The notes below the pieces were generated by a model, which had not been told where the DNA came from, searched no databases, and worked only from the letters and a program-made list of their open reading frames with translations. The translations under genes were made by a program, and so were the position numbers. From Fidelibacterota bacterium (GTDB lineage: Bacteria; Fidelibacterota; Marinisomatia; Marinisomatales; UBA1611): a stretch of 60,993 bases of DNA. Numbering within the stretch: position 1 is the first letter of the stretch; each line of letters opens with the position of its first letter. The DNA lies in contig JADHUI010000015.1 of the NCBI GenBank assembly GCA_016784605.1, positions 1-60,993 on the forward strand. The letters are read 5' to 3'. Positions 14,033-22,284 of this stretch are shown one piece after another.

Positions 14033-17008
14033 ATGGTAATCAGAATTCTCAAAATTTTACTTTTTTTTTCTATACTTTTTCCTCAAAATTTACAAACAGA
14101 CAATTTTATTATAAAATTTCAACTTGAAGAAATCCCTGATTTACATTATACAAATAAAGACGGGTATTTTTTTTCAAATCATAAATTTGATGCAGCATTC
14201 AACAATAATGACATATTGAAAATTGAAAAAATGTATGTTGAAGAAATTGGTGAATTGGGATGTTATTATCGCGCTTGGTTGAAGAATCCTAATTCTGAAA
14301 TAGAAAATGTTGTTGAAATATTCAATAATATCGAGTGTATTGAATTTGCTAAAACTGAAATACAAGGTCAATTACTTCAGCAAAATCACCCAAATGATCC
14401 TTTATATAATTTTTCATTAAATGGTGGAAACGGAATGCAAGAACAATGGCATCTATATAATGATGGTGATATGAATGATGATGGAATACTTGACGGATTA
14501 TTTAGAGCTGACATACACGCTCCGGAAGCATGGGTTTTACAAACAGGACGGGATGATGTCCTTTTATCGATTTCTGATTCTGGAATTATGTGGGATCATC
14601 CTGATTTAGCTGGACAAATATGGATAAATGCTTTAGAGGATGGTAATGGAAATAACAATTTTGACCCTTCACCTTTAAATGCTGGTGGAGATTTTGGCGA
14701 TGTTAATAATGATGGATGTCCAGGAGATTGTAATGTCGATGATGATAATGACGGATTATCTGATTTTCAAGATATTGGTGTAATTGAAATATATACAAAT
14801 ATGCTAGATGATGATAATGATGGCTCATGGGAAGATGGAAATGGATATCAATTTAATGACTCCCCAGGTATAATCGGTTTAGATGATGATGCAGACGTAA
14901 CTGCTCGTTTTCCTGAATTCAGAAATCAAGCATCACAAGAATTACAATGGTGGTTCTATGACTTTGATAATGATGGTTGGTGGGATATTGGTGAACCACG
15001 CCCATGTGATCCTGAAATCAATGAATGTAATGGTTTACAAGTACCACCAAATGCACATATTATAAAAGCACGGGGGTTAATAAGGACTGATGAATTTGAC
15101 AATGTATATATTGATGATTATGATGGGGCAAAATTTGACGATGATGAGAATGGATATGTGGATGATGTTATAGGCTGGGATTTTAAAAATTTAGATCCAA
15201 TTCCTGAAGATTTGATCGGCCACGGTACTTCAGTGTCCGGTGATATGATTTCTATAGGAAACAATAACTTATTTAATACTGGTGTTATGTGGAATGGCAA
15301 AATAATGACTACAAAAATAGGAGATAATCATAATGGTCTTGTTAGACAAAGTGAAGCCATTTATTATTGTGCTAGGAATAATGCTCGTATACATAATATG
15401 AGTTGGAGCGGGAGTCATTCAGAAACAGCATTAGATTTTGCATATAATGAAAAAAATGTTTTACTTATATCTGCGGCTGGTAACCAAGGAGACAATTTTA
15501 TTCCGTTTCCAGCTGCTGATGAAAATGTAATTACAGTTGCAGGTTTAAATTCATTTGACGAAAAACATCCGTCATCAAATTATGGAACTGAAGTTGAATT
15601 ATGTGCAGCATATGAACCTTTAACAATATTATGGAATAACGGTCAAGCTGCATTTTTTGGTAGCGGTACATCTCATTCATCCCCAATCGTTGCGGGTGTA
15701 GGAGGATTAATAATATCAGAGTTATTGGATAATGGTAATCAAAATTATACAAATATAGAAGTAAGGAATATTCTTAATTCAACAGCAAATAATATTTCAT
15801 CCGAAAACCAAGGACTTTCGTGGGAATATTTACTCGGGAATGGTAGAGTAAATGCCTATAAAGCATTATCGTTAGCAAATGGACCACCAGATACTCCAGG
15901 AAATTTTTATGGAACAGGAACACATGGCAATAATCCAACATTATATTGGGATAATATAAGTGAAGCTGATATAGAATATTTAGAATTAAAAAGAACAACA
16001 ATTGGGCAACCCGGAGGTAACCATACATTTATACTGCAAGCATCCGAAACTCAATTCACAGATGCAACAATAATTATAGATAAATATAGTCAAGTAATCA
16101 TTAAATATGAATTAAGATCAGTTGATGTTGCTAATTTAAACTCCGCATTTACTCATCCTTATTCATTCTCTGGAGAAGGCCTTTGGAAAGAAAGTTCAAC
16201 TCTCATTAATTATGATACACTTTTTTATTATAACCGAGATAATCTGTTAGATACTTATTTAGGTTTTACTGCAGATATTGACGATGGGGGTACTTTATTT
16301 ACAGTTGATTCTAGTTTAAATTTTAACATACAAAATATAAAATTTTCAATTCAATCAAATTTCCATAGAAATTGGCCATACGATTTTACTTTTTATATAA
16401 AACAGAGTTTAAACGATACAACACCAGGAGAACTAATCAAATCATATACTTTTACAATAATAGATTCTACATATCTTTTCCCAAATTGGTTTTCATTAAG
16501 ATTAGACACCATTCCTGAATTACAAAACATAATTGGTGATTTTTGGATTACTCGCAGTATATTATTAACAGATGGAGTTCATGATGGTTATAATGATCCA
16601 TCAGGACATAGTTTCCTACATGGTCAAAGTGGATGGTATTCGGTTGATTTTGACATAGCCTTAGAAGTAGTAATCGAAGAAGTGTCAGCGGAGATCAATG
16701 ATCCAAATGAAAATATACCTGAATCATTATTTATTATTGGAAATTATCCAAACCCATTTAATTCTAATACTAAAATTGCTTTACATATAAAAAATTATTC
16801 AAACGTATCTTTTTCAATTTATGATATAAATGGATTAAGAATTTATAATAAAAATATAGCGCTTTCGCCTGGTGAACATTTCCTAAAATGGGATGGGAAA
16901 AATATTTTTAATTCAGATGTTGGGTCCGGTGTATATTTATATACAATTCAACATATTTCTAAAGGATTAGTCATAAATAAAAAAGGTAAGATGGTTCTAC
17001 TTCGTTAG
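14033..17008 (+). CDS. Secreted subtilisin-like (S8) serine peptidase with C-terminal sorting domain
   Basis: A 991-aa exported protease. Residues 1-22 form a signal peptide, and about 23-120 is a propeptide-like region ending in NHPNDPLYNF. The catalytic triad looks complete: Asp182 in SDSGIMWDHPDL, His397 in IGHGTSVSG and Ser547 in GSGTSHSSP. The Asp-His distance is about 215 residues because of an Asp-rich insert (about 205-375) with several DDDNDG, DNDG and DDDENG loops that look Ca-binding. A beta-rich middle follows, then a C-terminal NYPNPFNSNT type secretion/sorting domain ending in GKMVLLR. It is the only plus-strand gene between 11.6 and 21.4 kb and is flanked by a duplicated SDR end, which suggests insertion. 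Confidence 0.9.
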   Translation: MVIRILKILLFFSILFPQNLQTDNFIIKFQLEEIPDLHYTNKDGYFFSNHKFDAAFNNNDILKIEKMYVEEIGELGCYYRAWLKNPNSEIENVVEIFNNIECIEFAKTEIQGQLLQQNHPNDPLYNFSLNGGNGMQEQWHLYNDGDMNDDGILDGLFRADIHAPEAWVLQTGRDDVLLSISDSGIMWDHPDLAGQIWINALEDGNGNNNFDPSPLNAGGDFGDVNNDGCPGDCNVDDDNDGLSDFQDIGVIEIYTNMLDDDNDGSWEDGNGYQFNDSPGIIGLDDDADVTARFPEFRNQASQELQWWFYDFDNDGWWDIGEPRPCDPEINECNGLQVPPNAHIIKARGLIRTDEFDNVYIDDYDGAKFDDDENGYVDDVIGWDFKNLDPIPEDLIGHGTSVSGDMISIGNNNLFNTGVMWNGKIMTTKIGDNHNGLVRQSEAIYYCARNNARIHNMSWSGSHSETALDFAYNEKNVLLISAAGNQGDNFIPFPAADENVITVAGLNSFDEKHPSSNYGTEVELCAAYEPLTILWNNGQAAFFGSGTSHSSPIVAGVGGLIISELLDNGNQNYTNIEVRNILNSTANNISSENQGLSWEYLLGNGRVNAYKALSLANGPPDTPGNFYGTGTHGNNPTLYWDNISEADIEYLELKRTTIGQPGGNHTFILQASETQFTDATIIIDKYSQVIIKYELRSVDVANLNSAFTHPYSFSGEGLWKESSTLINYDTLFYYNRDNLLDTYLGFTADIDDGGTLFTVDSSLNFNIQNIKFSIQSNFHRNWPYDFTFYIKQSLNDTTPGELIKSYTFTIIDSTYLFPNWFSLRLDTIPELQNIIGDFWITRSILLTDGVHDGYNDPSGHSFLHGQSGWYSVDFDIALEVVIEEVSAEINDPNENIPESLFIIGNYPNPFNSNTKIALHIKNYSNVSFSIYDINGLRIYNKNIALSPGEHFLKWDGKNIFNSDVGSGVYLYTIQHISKGLVINKKGKMVLLR

Positions 17009-17068
17009 TTGCTAAATTTTCAAACTTCAATGACAACCTATGTAAAAAAATTAGAATTCTTTTCATTT

Positions 17069-17857
17069 TTATAAGGATTTTGTCCTTCCTCCATCCACGG
17101 GTAAATTAATCCCATTAATATAACTCGCTTGTTCTGAAGCCAAAAAAATCACCGCAGAAGCTGTTTCTTTTGGATTTGCAAATCGCTTAGCAGGAACCGA
17201 TTGTTCGAATCGTTCGGTAATAACATCTGGAGAAACATTTTCTTTTTCAGCAATACTGTTTATTAATGATTGAAGTCGCCCTGTATTTGTAAATCCCGGT
17301 AGAATATTATTCACCGTAATGTCAAAAGGCGCACATTCTCCAGCCATTGTTTTTGCCCAACTCGCTACAGCGCCACGAATGGTGTTAGAAACGCCTAATC
17401 CATCTAAAGGCTCTTTTACAGTTGTGGAAATAATATTAATGATTCGCCCAAATCCAGCATCTTTCATACCCGGCAATACTGCTTTTGTCATATTTTGATT
17501 ATTAATGACATGTCGATTAAAGGCAATCCGAAATGAGTCTGCATCTTCATTTATAATGGGTCCCGGTGGCGGTCCACCAGAATTATTGATTAAAATATGA
17601 ATGGGATTTGTCTTTTCTAAAAGAGCATTTATTTTTTTTATAACATCTTTTGGGTAGTCAAAATCTGCACAAATGTAGGTATGCGTTTGATGATGTGAAG
17701 TCTCCAGTTCCGCCAATGCGATTTTTAACGATTCTTCATATCTGGCCACTAAAATGACTGAAGCACCTGCTCGAGAAAGTTCAATCGCGCTTGCTTTCCC
17801 AATGCCTTGGGATCCACCACATACAAGAGCTGTTTTTCCATCCAGTCGAATGTTCAA
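17069..17857 (-). CDS. Short-chain dehydrogenase/reductase family protein, atypical active site
   Basis: A 262-aa classical-SDR-sized protein. The cofactor loop is CGGSQGIG (13-20), and NNSGG at 91-95 is the structural NNAG-like motif. Ser144 is in the catalytic Ser position. The Tyr expected 13 residues on is Ser157 and the Lys at +17 is Arg161 (GVSNTIRGAV), so the usual YxxxK pair is absent. The C-terminal PVDGG segment is normal. It starts 3 bp after the proC stop, so proC-SDR form an operon that probably once continued into the dipeptidase. The substrate is unknown; it could be a reductase with altered chemistry or a non-catalytic NAD-binding protein. Confidence 0.85.
   Translation of the reverse strand: MNIRLDGKTALVCGGSQGIGKASAIELSRAGASVILVARYEESLKIALAELETSHHQTHTYICADFDYPKDVIKKINALLEKTNPIHILINNSGGPPPGPIINEDADSFRIAFNRHVINNQNMTKAVLPGMKDAGFGRIINIISTTVKEPLDGLGVSNTIRGAVASWAKTMAGECAPFDITVNNILPGFTNTGRLQSLINSIAEKENVSPDVITERFEQSVPAKRFANPKETASAVIFLASEQASYINGINLPVDGGRTKSL
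17076..17315. repeat. Direct repeat, partner of 13499-13738
   Basis: This 240-bp segment is the 3' part of the intact SDR gene. It matches 13499-13738 at constant offset 3577 with 7 substitutions. The two copies bracket the S8 peptidase gene in the same orientation. Confidence 0.92.
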
Positions 17858-17860
17858 TAT

Positions 17861-18670
17861 TTATTCCTTATCTTTGAAAAGTTGCTCGGCTTTTTCTGCA
17901 GATGTTACAATTCCTTTAATCATGGCAGAGCTAAAACCTCCATGCTCCATTTGATTTAACCCAGAAATGGTAATTCCGCGTGGTGTGGTCACTTTATCCA
18001 CTTCAGATTCTGGATGATGGTCCGAATCGAGTAATAAGGAAGCAGCTCCTTTCGCTGTTTGGGCCGCAATAAGAATCGCATCATCCGCATGGAACCCAAT
18101 TTCTGTTCCCCCTTGAGATGCTGCTCTTATGGCTCTAAGGAAAAAAGCTAATCCAGATGCTCCCAACGCTGTTGCTGGAATCATCAATTCTTCCGAAATA
18201 ACCAATGTTTTCCCAATATAATTAAATAAAGATTGAACCTTTTTTAACCCACTTTCATCTTTATCTGTTGCAACAGATAAAGTGGTCATGGATTCCATAA
18301 TGGTTGCAGCTGTATTAGGCATGGCACGAACAATTTGCACTTTTGCATTAATATATTTGCGTATTTGTTCGATTCGAACGCCCGTTACAACAGACACTAA
18401 TATATGTTTTTTGGGGTCTAAGACATTCGAAATGTCTTCTAATAATTCAACCATTTGTTGGGGGCCAACTGTTAATAATATACATTCCGATTCTTTGACT
18501 GCTTTTTTATTATCAGAATGAATCTTTATTCCCCATTGCTTAAAAATGCCCAATGGCTCTAATTGTCTTCTTGTGAGTGTTAATTCTTTTAGATTTACTT
18601 TATCACAATCTGCAAATCCATGGGCAATAGATGTGCCAATATTCCCACAACCTAAAATAGCTATTTTCAT
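17861..18670 (-). CDS. proC: Pyrroline-5-carboxylate reductase
   Basis: A 269-aa cytoplasmic enzyme that catalyses the last step of proline synthesis with NAD(P)H. The Rossmann motif is ILGCGNIGTSIAHGFAD at the N-terminus, VRAMPNTAATI is the conserved substrate loop, and the C-terminal dimerisation region has ALGASGLAFFLRAI and VTTPRGITISGLNQMEHGGF. Both length and signature fit ProC. It is followed by the SDR gene with a 3-bp gap. Nothing around it shows other proline genes. Confidence 0.93.
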   Translation of the reverse strand: MKIAILGCGNIGTSIAHGFADCDKVNLKELTLTRRQLEPLGIFKQWGIKIHSDNKKAVKESECILLTVGPQQMVELLEDISNVLDPKKHILVSVVTGVRIEQIRKYINAKVQIVRAMPNTAATIMESMTTLSVATDKDESGLKKVQSLFNYIGKTLVISEELMIPATALGASGLAFFLRAIRAASQGGTEIGFHADDAILIAAQTAKGAASLLLDSDHHPESEVDKVTTPRGITISGLNQMEHGGFSSAMIKGIVTSAEKAEQLFKDKE

Positions 18671-18709
18671 TTACGACCTATGTCTTTATTCATCGTTTAG
18701 TGGTGAAGT

Positions 18710-19051
18710 TCAATCCCATTCAAATCCCAATACCCGACCTGTTCTTTGGTCCACTTCCACTGAATTGTAATCTTGAATATCGGGAACAAAATAATATAAA
18801 ACACGAAAATCTGTATTATCATCTACCCAGACAGAATCGGGGAGTCCTAATGTTTCTAACACGTCATTTTCCCGTGGCTTTTCCCGCAAGAATTCCCAAA
18901 TTTCATAATCGGTTATGAGTCCCGCCGAATACAATGTTTCTTCCTGGGGCTCTAAACTTGTTTTTTTCGTTAAAGGAGCAGGAGTAACAGGAAGCGGTTT
19001 CGGCGCTGATGAACATGCATAAAAAAAGACCATTAAGAACACGATTCTCAT
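18710..19051 (-). CDS. Small predicted lipoprotein
   Basis: A 113-aa protein with a short signal MRIVFLMVFFYACSSAPK. The lipobox-like FYAC suggests lipidation at Cys13 and an envelope location. A Pro/Thr-rich linker precedes a small folded part containing ENDVLETLGLPDSVWVDDNTDFRV. This resembles the G-x-P-x2-V pattern of BamE/SmpA-type small domains, although I would not assign that family. It lies 39 bp upstream of proC on the same strand. The function is unknown. Confidence 0.65.
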   Translation of the reverse strand: MRIVFLMVFFYACSSAPKPLPVTPAPLTKKTSLEPQEETLYSAGLITDYEIWEFLREKPRENDVLETLGLPDSVWVDDNTDFRVLYYFVPDIQDYNSVEVDQRTGRVLGFEWD

Positions 19052-19055
19052 CTAT

Positions 19056-19116
19056 AAAAATACTTCATTCAACCAACCATAAACAAGAAGTCCTGATAGA
19101 CTTATTTTATGAAGTA
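19056..19116 (-). terminator. Probable terminator of the gene ending at 19128
   Basis: On the minus strand an outer stem TACTTCAT / ATGAAGTA (19109-19116 with 19061-19068) encloses an inner AAGTC / GACTT hairpin and is followed by TTTTTA. It begins 11 bp after the stop codon. The large loop makes it a weaker call. Confidence 0.45.
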
Positions 19117-19127
19117 GAAAAAATGGA

Positions 19128-21110
19128 TTATTTCAATAAGGTTATTTTTTGTATTTCTGTTTGATCTTGTATATTTGAATAAATAAAATAGATACCCGAT
19201 GGTAATGAGATGCCATTACCATTTTTCCCATTCCAAATAAAGTGATATTTCCCCGGATTTAATGACGTATTTGTTATTTGAGTCACCTGCTCTCCCATTA
19301 TATTATAAATCATCACTTTTACTAACCCAGCCTTTCCAATATCCAAGTCAATGGAAATATTTGAATTAAATGGGTTTGGGTATGCATTAAGTAAAAATGA
19401 TATTGGTAGAAAATTATTTTCCACACCTACATTTGCAAACAAACTGTCCAAAGAATATACAGCAATATTAGCTATAAATTCCGTTTGGCTAACATATTCT
19501 TCCCAAGAACAGACTAAATAGTCATCATTGGTCGAAATACTTGGGTAAAAAATATACCCAGCATCAATAGATGAAATTTCCCAATTATTTCCAATCACAT
19601 TTAAATTTGGGTCTATAATTATTCCATTCAATTGGGTCGTTTCATTAGGAATATATTGATGCCATATAACATAACTATAGCCATTACTGCCAATATCCAT
19701 GGTTATTTCACCACTTGCAGGGTAGATTAAATCCAAATGCTTTTTAAAATGGGGTAAAATGTTTACTGAATCGTTTTCAAAAATAATCTCATTTAAATAG
19801 ATGCCATCTAATTCATCATTTTCGCGATCCATCACAAATGGAATAATATACCCATCACCATATTCTTTTATTGTAAAGTGCCATTGTGAATCCGAAATAG
19901 ACCCTAATTCATATTCATTTATTTTAAAACTTCCAGATAATGATTCTCCATTTAAATTAAATATGTGTCCATATAAATCATAGCCACCATTCCGCGTATC
20001 TTTCCAACACACCATATAGGTGGCATTACTTTGATTCACACACAATCCAATACCATAATAATTTTCCATATTTGGGTCTATAGAATTAGGTGTAATATTA
20101 TTTGGCTCTTCCAAGGGCTGAAAGTCTAAGTCAAATATTTGACTTATAAATTGGGCATCACTTGGCCCCAAGCTATGATTATTTGCCCATAATGTTAGTA
20201 TGGTATCCATACCTAATAGATCTATTTCTGCATAATCCCCATCTTGCTCAACAAGTGATTCTATTAAAATATTGCCATTACTTGAAATATGTGTTGTATA
20301 AATGTGGCTAGACATAAATGTAGTTATCAAATCATTCCATAAGACATACATATTTTCATTTATGACTTCGAAATCAAAATCAAAAAATTCATTTTCAAAT
20401 ATTCCAACTGGTTGTTCCCAATATGAATCACCTTGCACAGTATATTTTTGAGCATATCCTCGTGAAAATCCTTGGTTCAAAAACTTTTTTTTATAAACTG
20501 TATATATATCATTATTTTCATTAATAATTACTTTTGAATTTGTGACTAATGAATCAATCATAAATAAATGAGATGCGGCATAGTCATTGGTTTCATTTTG
20601 ATAATGTTCATCATTCGGTGAATCTAAAAAAATATATGAAGGCGTTTCATGGGCGTAATTGACTTCTTCAAATATTTTTATTTCATTTATAATTTGAGTA
20701 AGATTTACAGGGGTATTAAACTCAATCGTAAAAAGTTGTGATAAATCGGGAATAGGTATAGGTTGTCCAGTTCTGATATGGTTTTTATATAAATTATCAG
20801 CGGAAGCACCTAGAATGTTCTTTTTTATAGAAACTATTCCGTGTGTGCTATTTAAAGATTTAAAATAATTTTTGATGATTGGAAATTGATTTGATATTCC
20901 ATCAACATCTGTATACCTTTCACCGTCTGAAATATCTATGACTGGAGAATTAAATTTTAATACAATTTTGTTAGAAAAGATTTCATGAGTTATATCATCT
21001 TTATAGAAAATTCCTTCAGAAATCATGTCATTATCATTTATTATAATTAATTCAGACTTTAAGGGTACACACACACAAAGAATAATTATAAAGTTTAAAT
21101 ACATTTTCAT
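19128..21110 (-). CDS. Secreted protein with C-terminal sorting domain and peptidase-propeptide-like N-terminus
   Basis: A 660-aa protein. The start at 21110 gives a signal peptide (MKMYLNFIIILCVCVPLKS) behind AAGGA; a longer frame to 21194 runs into a repeat. Residues about 20-160 resemble the propeptide of S8 peptidases of this group, with ETPSYIFLDSPNDEHYQN where a catalytic domain would start. No Asp/His/Ser subtilisin motifs follow. A repeat region rich in aromatic and Asn residues comes next (for example CWKDTRNGGYDLYGHIFNLNG), typical of beta-propellers of secreted FCB proteins. The end is AYPNPFNSNISIDL to KITLLK, the sorting domain. It looks like a secreted binding or adhesion protein. 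Confidence 0.75.
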   Translation of the reverse strand: MKMYLNFIIILCVCVPLKSELIIINDNDMISEGIFYKDDITHEIFSNKIVLKFNSPVIDISDGERYTDVDGISNQFPIIKNYFKSLNSTHGIVSIKKNILGASADNLYKNHIRTGQPIPIPDLSQLFTIEFNTPVNLTQIINEIKIFEEVNYAHETPSYIFLDSPNDEHYQNETNDYAASHLFMIDSLVTNSKVIINENNDIYTVYKKKFLNQGFSRGYAQKYTVQGDSYWEQPVGIFENEFFDFDFEVINENMYVLWNDLITTFMSSHIYTTHISSNGNILIESLVEQDGDYAEIDLLGMDTILTLWANNHSLGPSDAQFISQIFDLDFQPLEEPNNITPNSIDPNMENYYGIGLCVNQSNATYMVCWKDTRNGGYDLYGHIFNLNGESLSGSFKINEYELGSISDSQWHFTIKEYGDGYIIPFVMDRENDELDGIYLNEIIFENDSVNILPHFKKHLDLIYPASGEITMDIGSNGYSYVIWHQYIPNETTQLNGIIIDPNLNVIGNNWEISSIDAGYIFYPSISTNDDYLVCSWEEYVSQTEFIANIAVYSLDSLFANVGVENNFLPISFLLNAYPNPFNSNISIDLDIGKAGLVKVMIYNIMGEQVTQITNTSLNPGKYHFIWNGKNGNGISLPSGIYFIYSNIQDQTEIQKITLLK

Positions 21111-21160
21111 AACTAGTAATTCCTTTCTTTGATAACGCATGTAATATATTCCTTTTATTC

Positions 21161-21263
21161 GGTCAAGTCCAAAATGATCTGTAAAATTATTCAAAAGGTC
21201 ACAGTTTCTCCGCCCGCGACTTTTATTTTTATAGCAGGCTGATTTATGATTTTGGTTTCTTTT
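21161..21263. repeat. Dispersed repeat copy 1 (103 bp, 101 identical to 60856-60958)
   Basis: The segment starts GGTCAAGTCCAAAATG and ends in GATTTTGGTTTCTTTT, and recurs at the right edge of the window in the same orientation with two substitutions. It contains a GC-rich CTCCGCCCGCGAC block that is unusual here. High identity of non-coding-looking DNA 40 kb apart indicates a recently mobile or gene-converted element. Confidence 0.93.
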
Positions 21264-21274
21264 CTTTGGGTCAT
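21191..21274 (-). CDS. 27-aa small ORF inside the dispersed repeat
   Basis: An ATG at 21274 behind a strong AAAGGAGAAGAACC ribosome site opens a 27-aa peptide, MTQRKETKIINQPAIKIKV followed by AGGETVTF. The same C-terminal tail (KETKIINQPAIKIKVAGGE-x-VTF) ends an open frame at the right edge of the window. The shared tail may therefore be a true protein end captured by different upstream sequences, or the remnant of a transposon-encoded protein. Function unknown. Confidence 0.45.
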   Translation of the reverse strand: MTQRKETKIINQPAIKIKVAGGETVTF

Positions 21275-21338
21275 GGTTCTTCTCCTTTTATTTGCTTCTG
21301 TTCAAAACAAATTTAAGAGAAAACTGTGACCCCTTTTT
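21193..21338. repeat. Element bounded by imperfect terminal inverted repeats
   Basis: AAAAGGTCACAGTTTCTC (21193-21210) faces GAGAAAACTGTGACCCC plus a T-run (21317-21338). The arms match except for small indels. The unit is about 146 bp and includes the 27-aa frame. GGGGTCA-type ends are reminiscent of REP/RAYT-associated repeats, but I see no transposase. The rest of 21111-21471 contains no other gene that I can recognise. Confidence 0.5.
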
Positions 21339-21471
21339 TAAAAGTACAGAAACTTATGGACATAACTTTCTGGTTGGTCACTTAAATTTAAATAACAATA
21401 AGTATTTCAATTGTTTCCATATCGATTATACTTAACTTTGGTGCCTTTTTAATTAAAATTGAAAGAATAAA

Positions 21472-22284
21472 ATGTCAGATAAATTTAGTAAAGATCGTTT
21501 TTATTTAAACCCAGAATTCCTGAATAGTCCAGATGGTCGTTCAGCAAGAATCCTTTCTGAGTATTATGGTCCCCTTCAACGGATACAACGAAATAAGATT
21601 GAAGACACCATTGTATTTTTCGGATCCGCACGAATCCAGTCTAAGGAGAAGACGGAACACGCATTAAGCCAAGCATCCGCCGATATTTCAGAGCAAGATT
21701 TGGCGAAACTTAATCAAAATGTACATATGAGCCGCTATTATGAATTAACCCGTGAATTGGCCTATAAACTCACAAAATGGAGTATGGAGTTGAAAAATTC
21801 CCATCATCGCTATATTGTAACTTCAGGTGGCGGACCCGGAATTATGGAAGCAGCCAATCGTGGTGCCACTGAAGCAGGTGGATTATCTTTAGGTTTAACC
21901 ATTTCTCTTCCTCATGAACAATCTGGAAATGAATGGATTTCTGATGATTTGAATCTCACGTTTCATTATTTCTTTATGCGGAAATATTGGTTTTTATATC
22001 TTGCAAAAGGATTAGTTGTTATGCCGGGTGGTTTTGGCACATTAGATGAAGTCATGGAACTCCTTACATTAATCCAAACGGATAAAGTTAAAAAACGGAT
22101 TCCGATTGTATTATTTGATGAAGAATTTTGGATGAATGTAGTGAATTGGGATTATTTAGTTAAAGTGGGAACTATTTCTCCTGATGATTTGAATTTGTTT
22201 AAATTCTGTAATACTGTTGACGATGCTTTTGACTATGTCACATCATTCATTATGGAACATCAATTAAAAGGACCCAATTTTTGA
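21472..22284 (+). CDS. LOG-family (TIGR00730-like) protein
   Basis: A 270-aa cytoplasmic protein with the lysine-decarboxylase-like (LOG) fold. The signature stretches are VTSGGGPGIMEAANRGA and VVMPGGFGTLDEVMEL, which form the nucleotide-phosphate site. Family members hydrolyse cytokinin or other nucleoside 5'-monophosphates to the base and ribose 5-phosphate, and many bacterial ones remain unassigned. The N-terminus is about 60 residues longer than minimal LOG proteins. Its stop overlaps the TTG start of the following amidohydrolase gene, so they are probably co-translated, though no functional link is obvious. Confidence 0.85.
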   Translation: MSDKFSKDRFYLNPEFLNSPDGRSARILSEYYGPLQRIQRNKIEDTIVFFGSARIQSKEKTEHALSQASADISEQDLAKLNQNVHMSRYYELTRELAYKLTKWSMELKNSHHRYIVTSGGGPGIMEAANRGATEAGGLSLGLTISLPHEQSGNEWISDDLNLTFHYFFMRKYWFLYLAKGLVVMPGGFGTLDEVMELLTLIQTDKVKKRIPIVLFDEEFWMNVVNWDYLVKVGTISPDDLNLFKFCNTVDDAFDYVTSFIMEHQLKGPNF

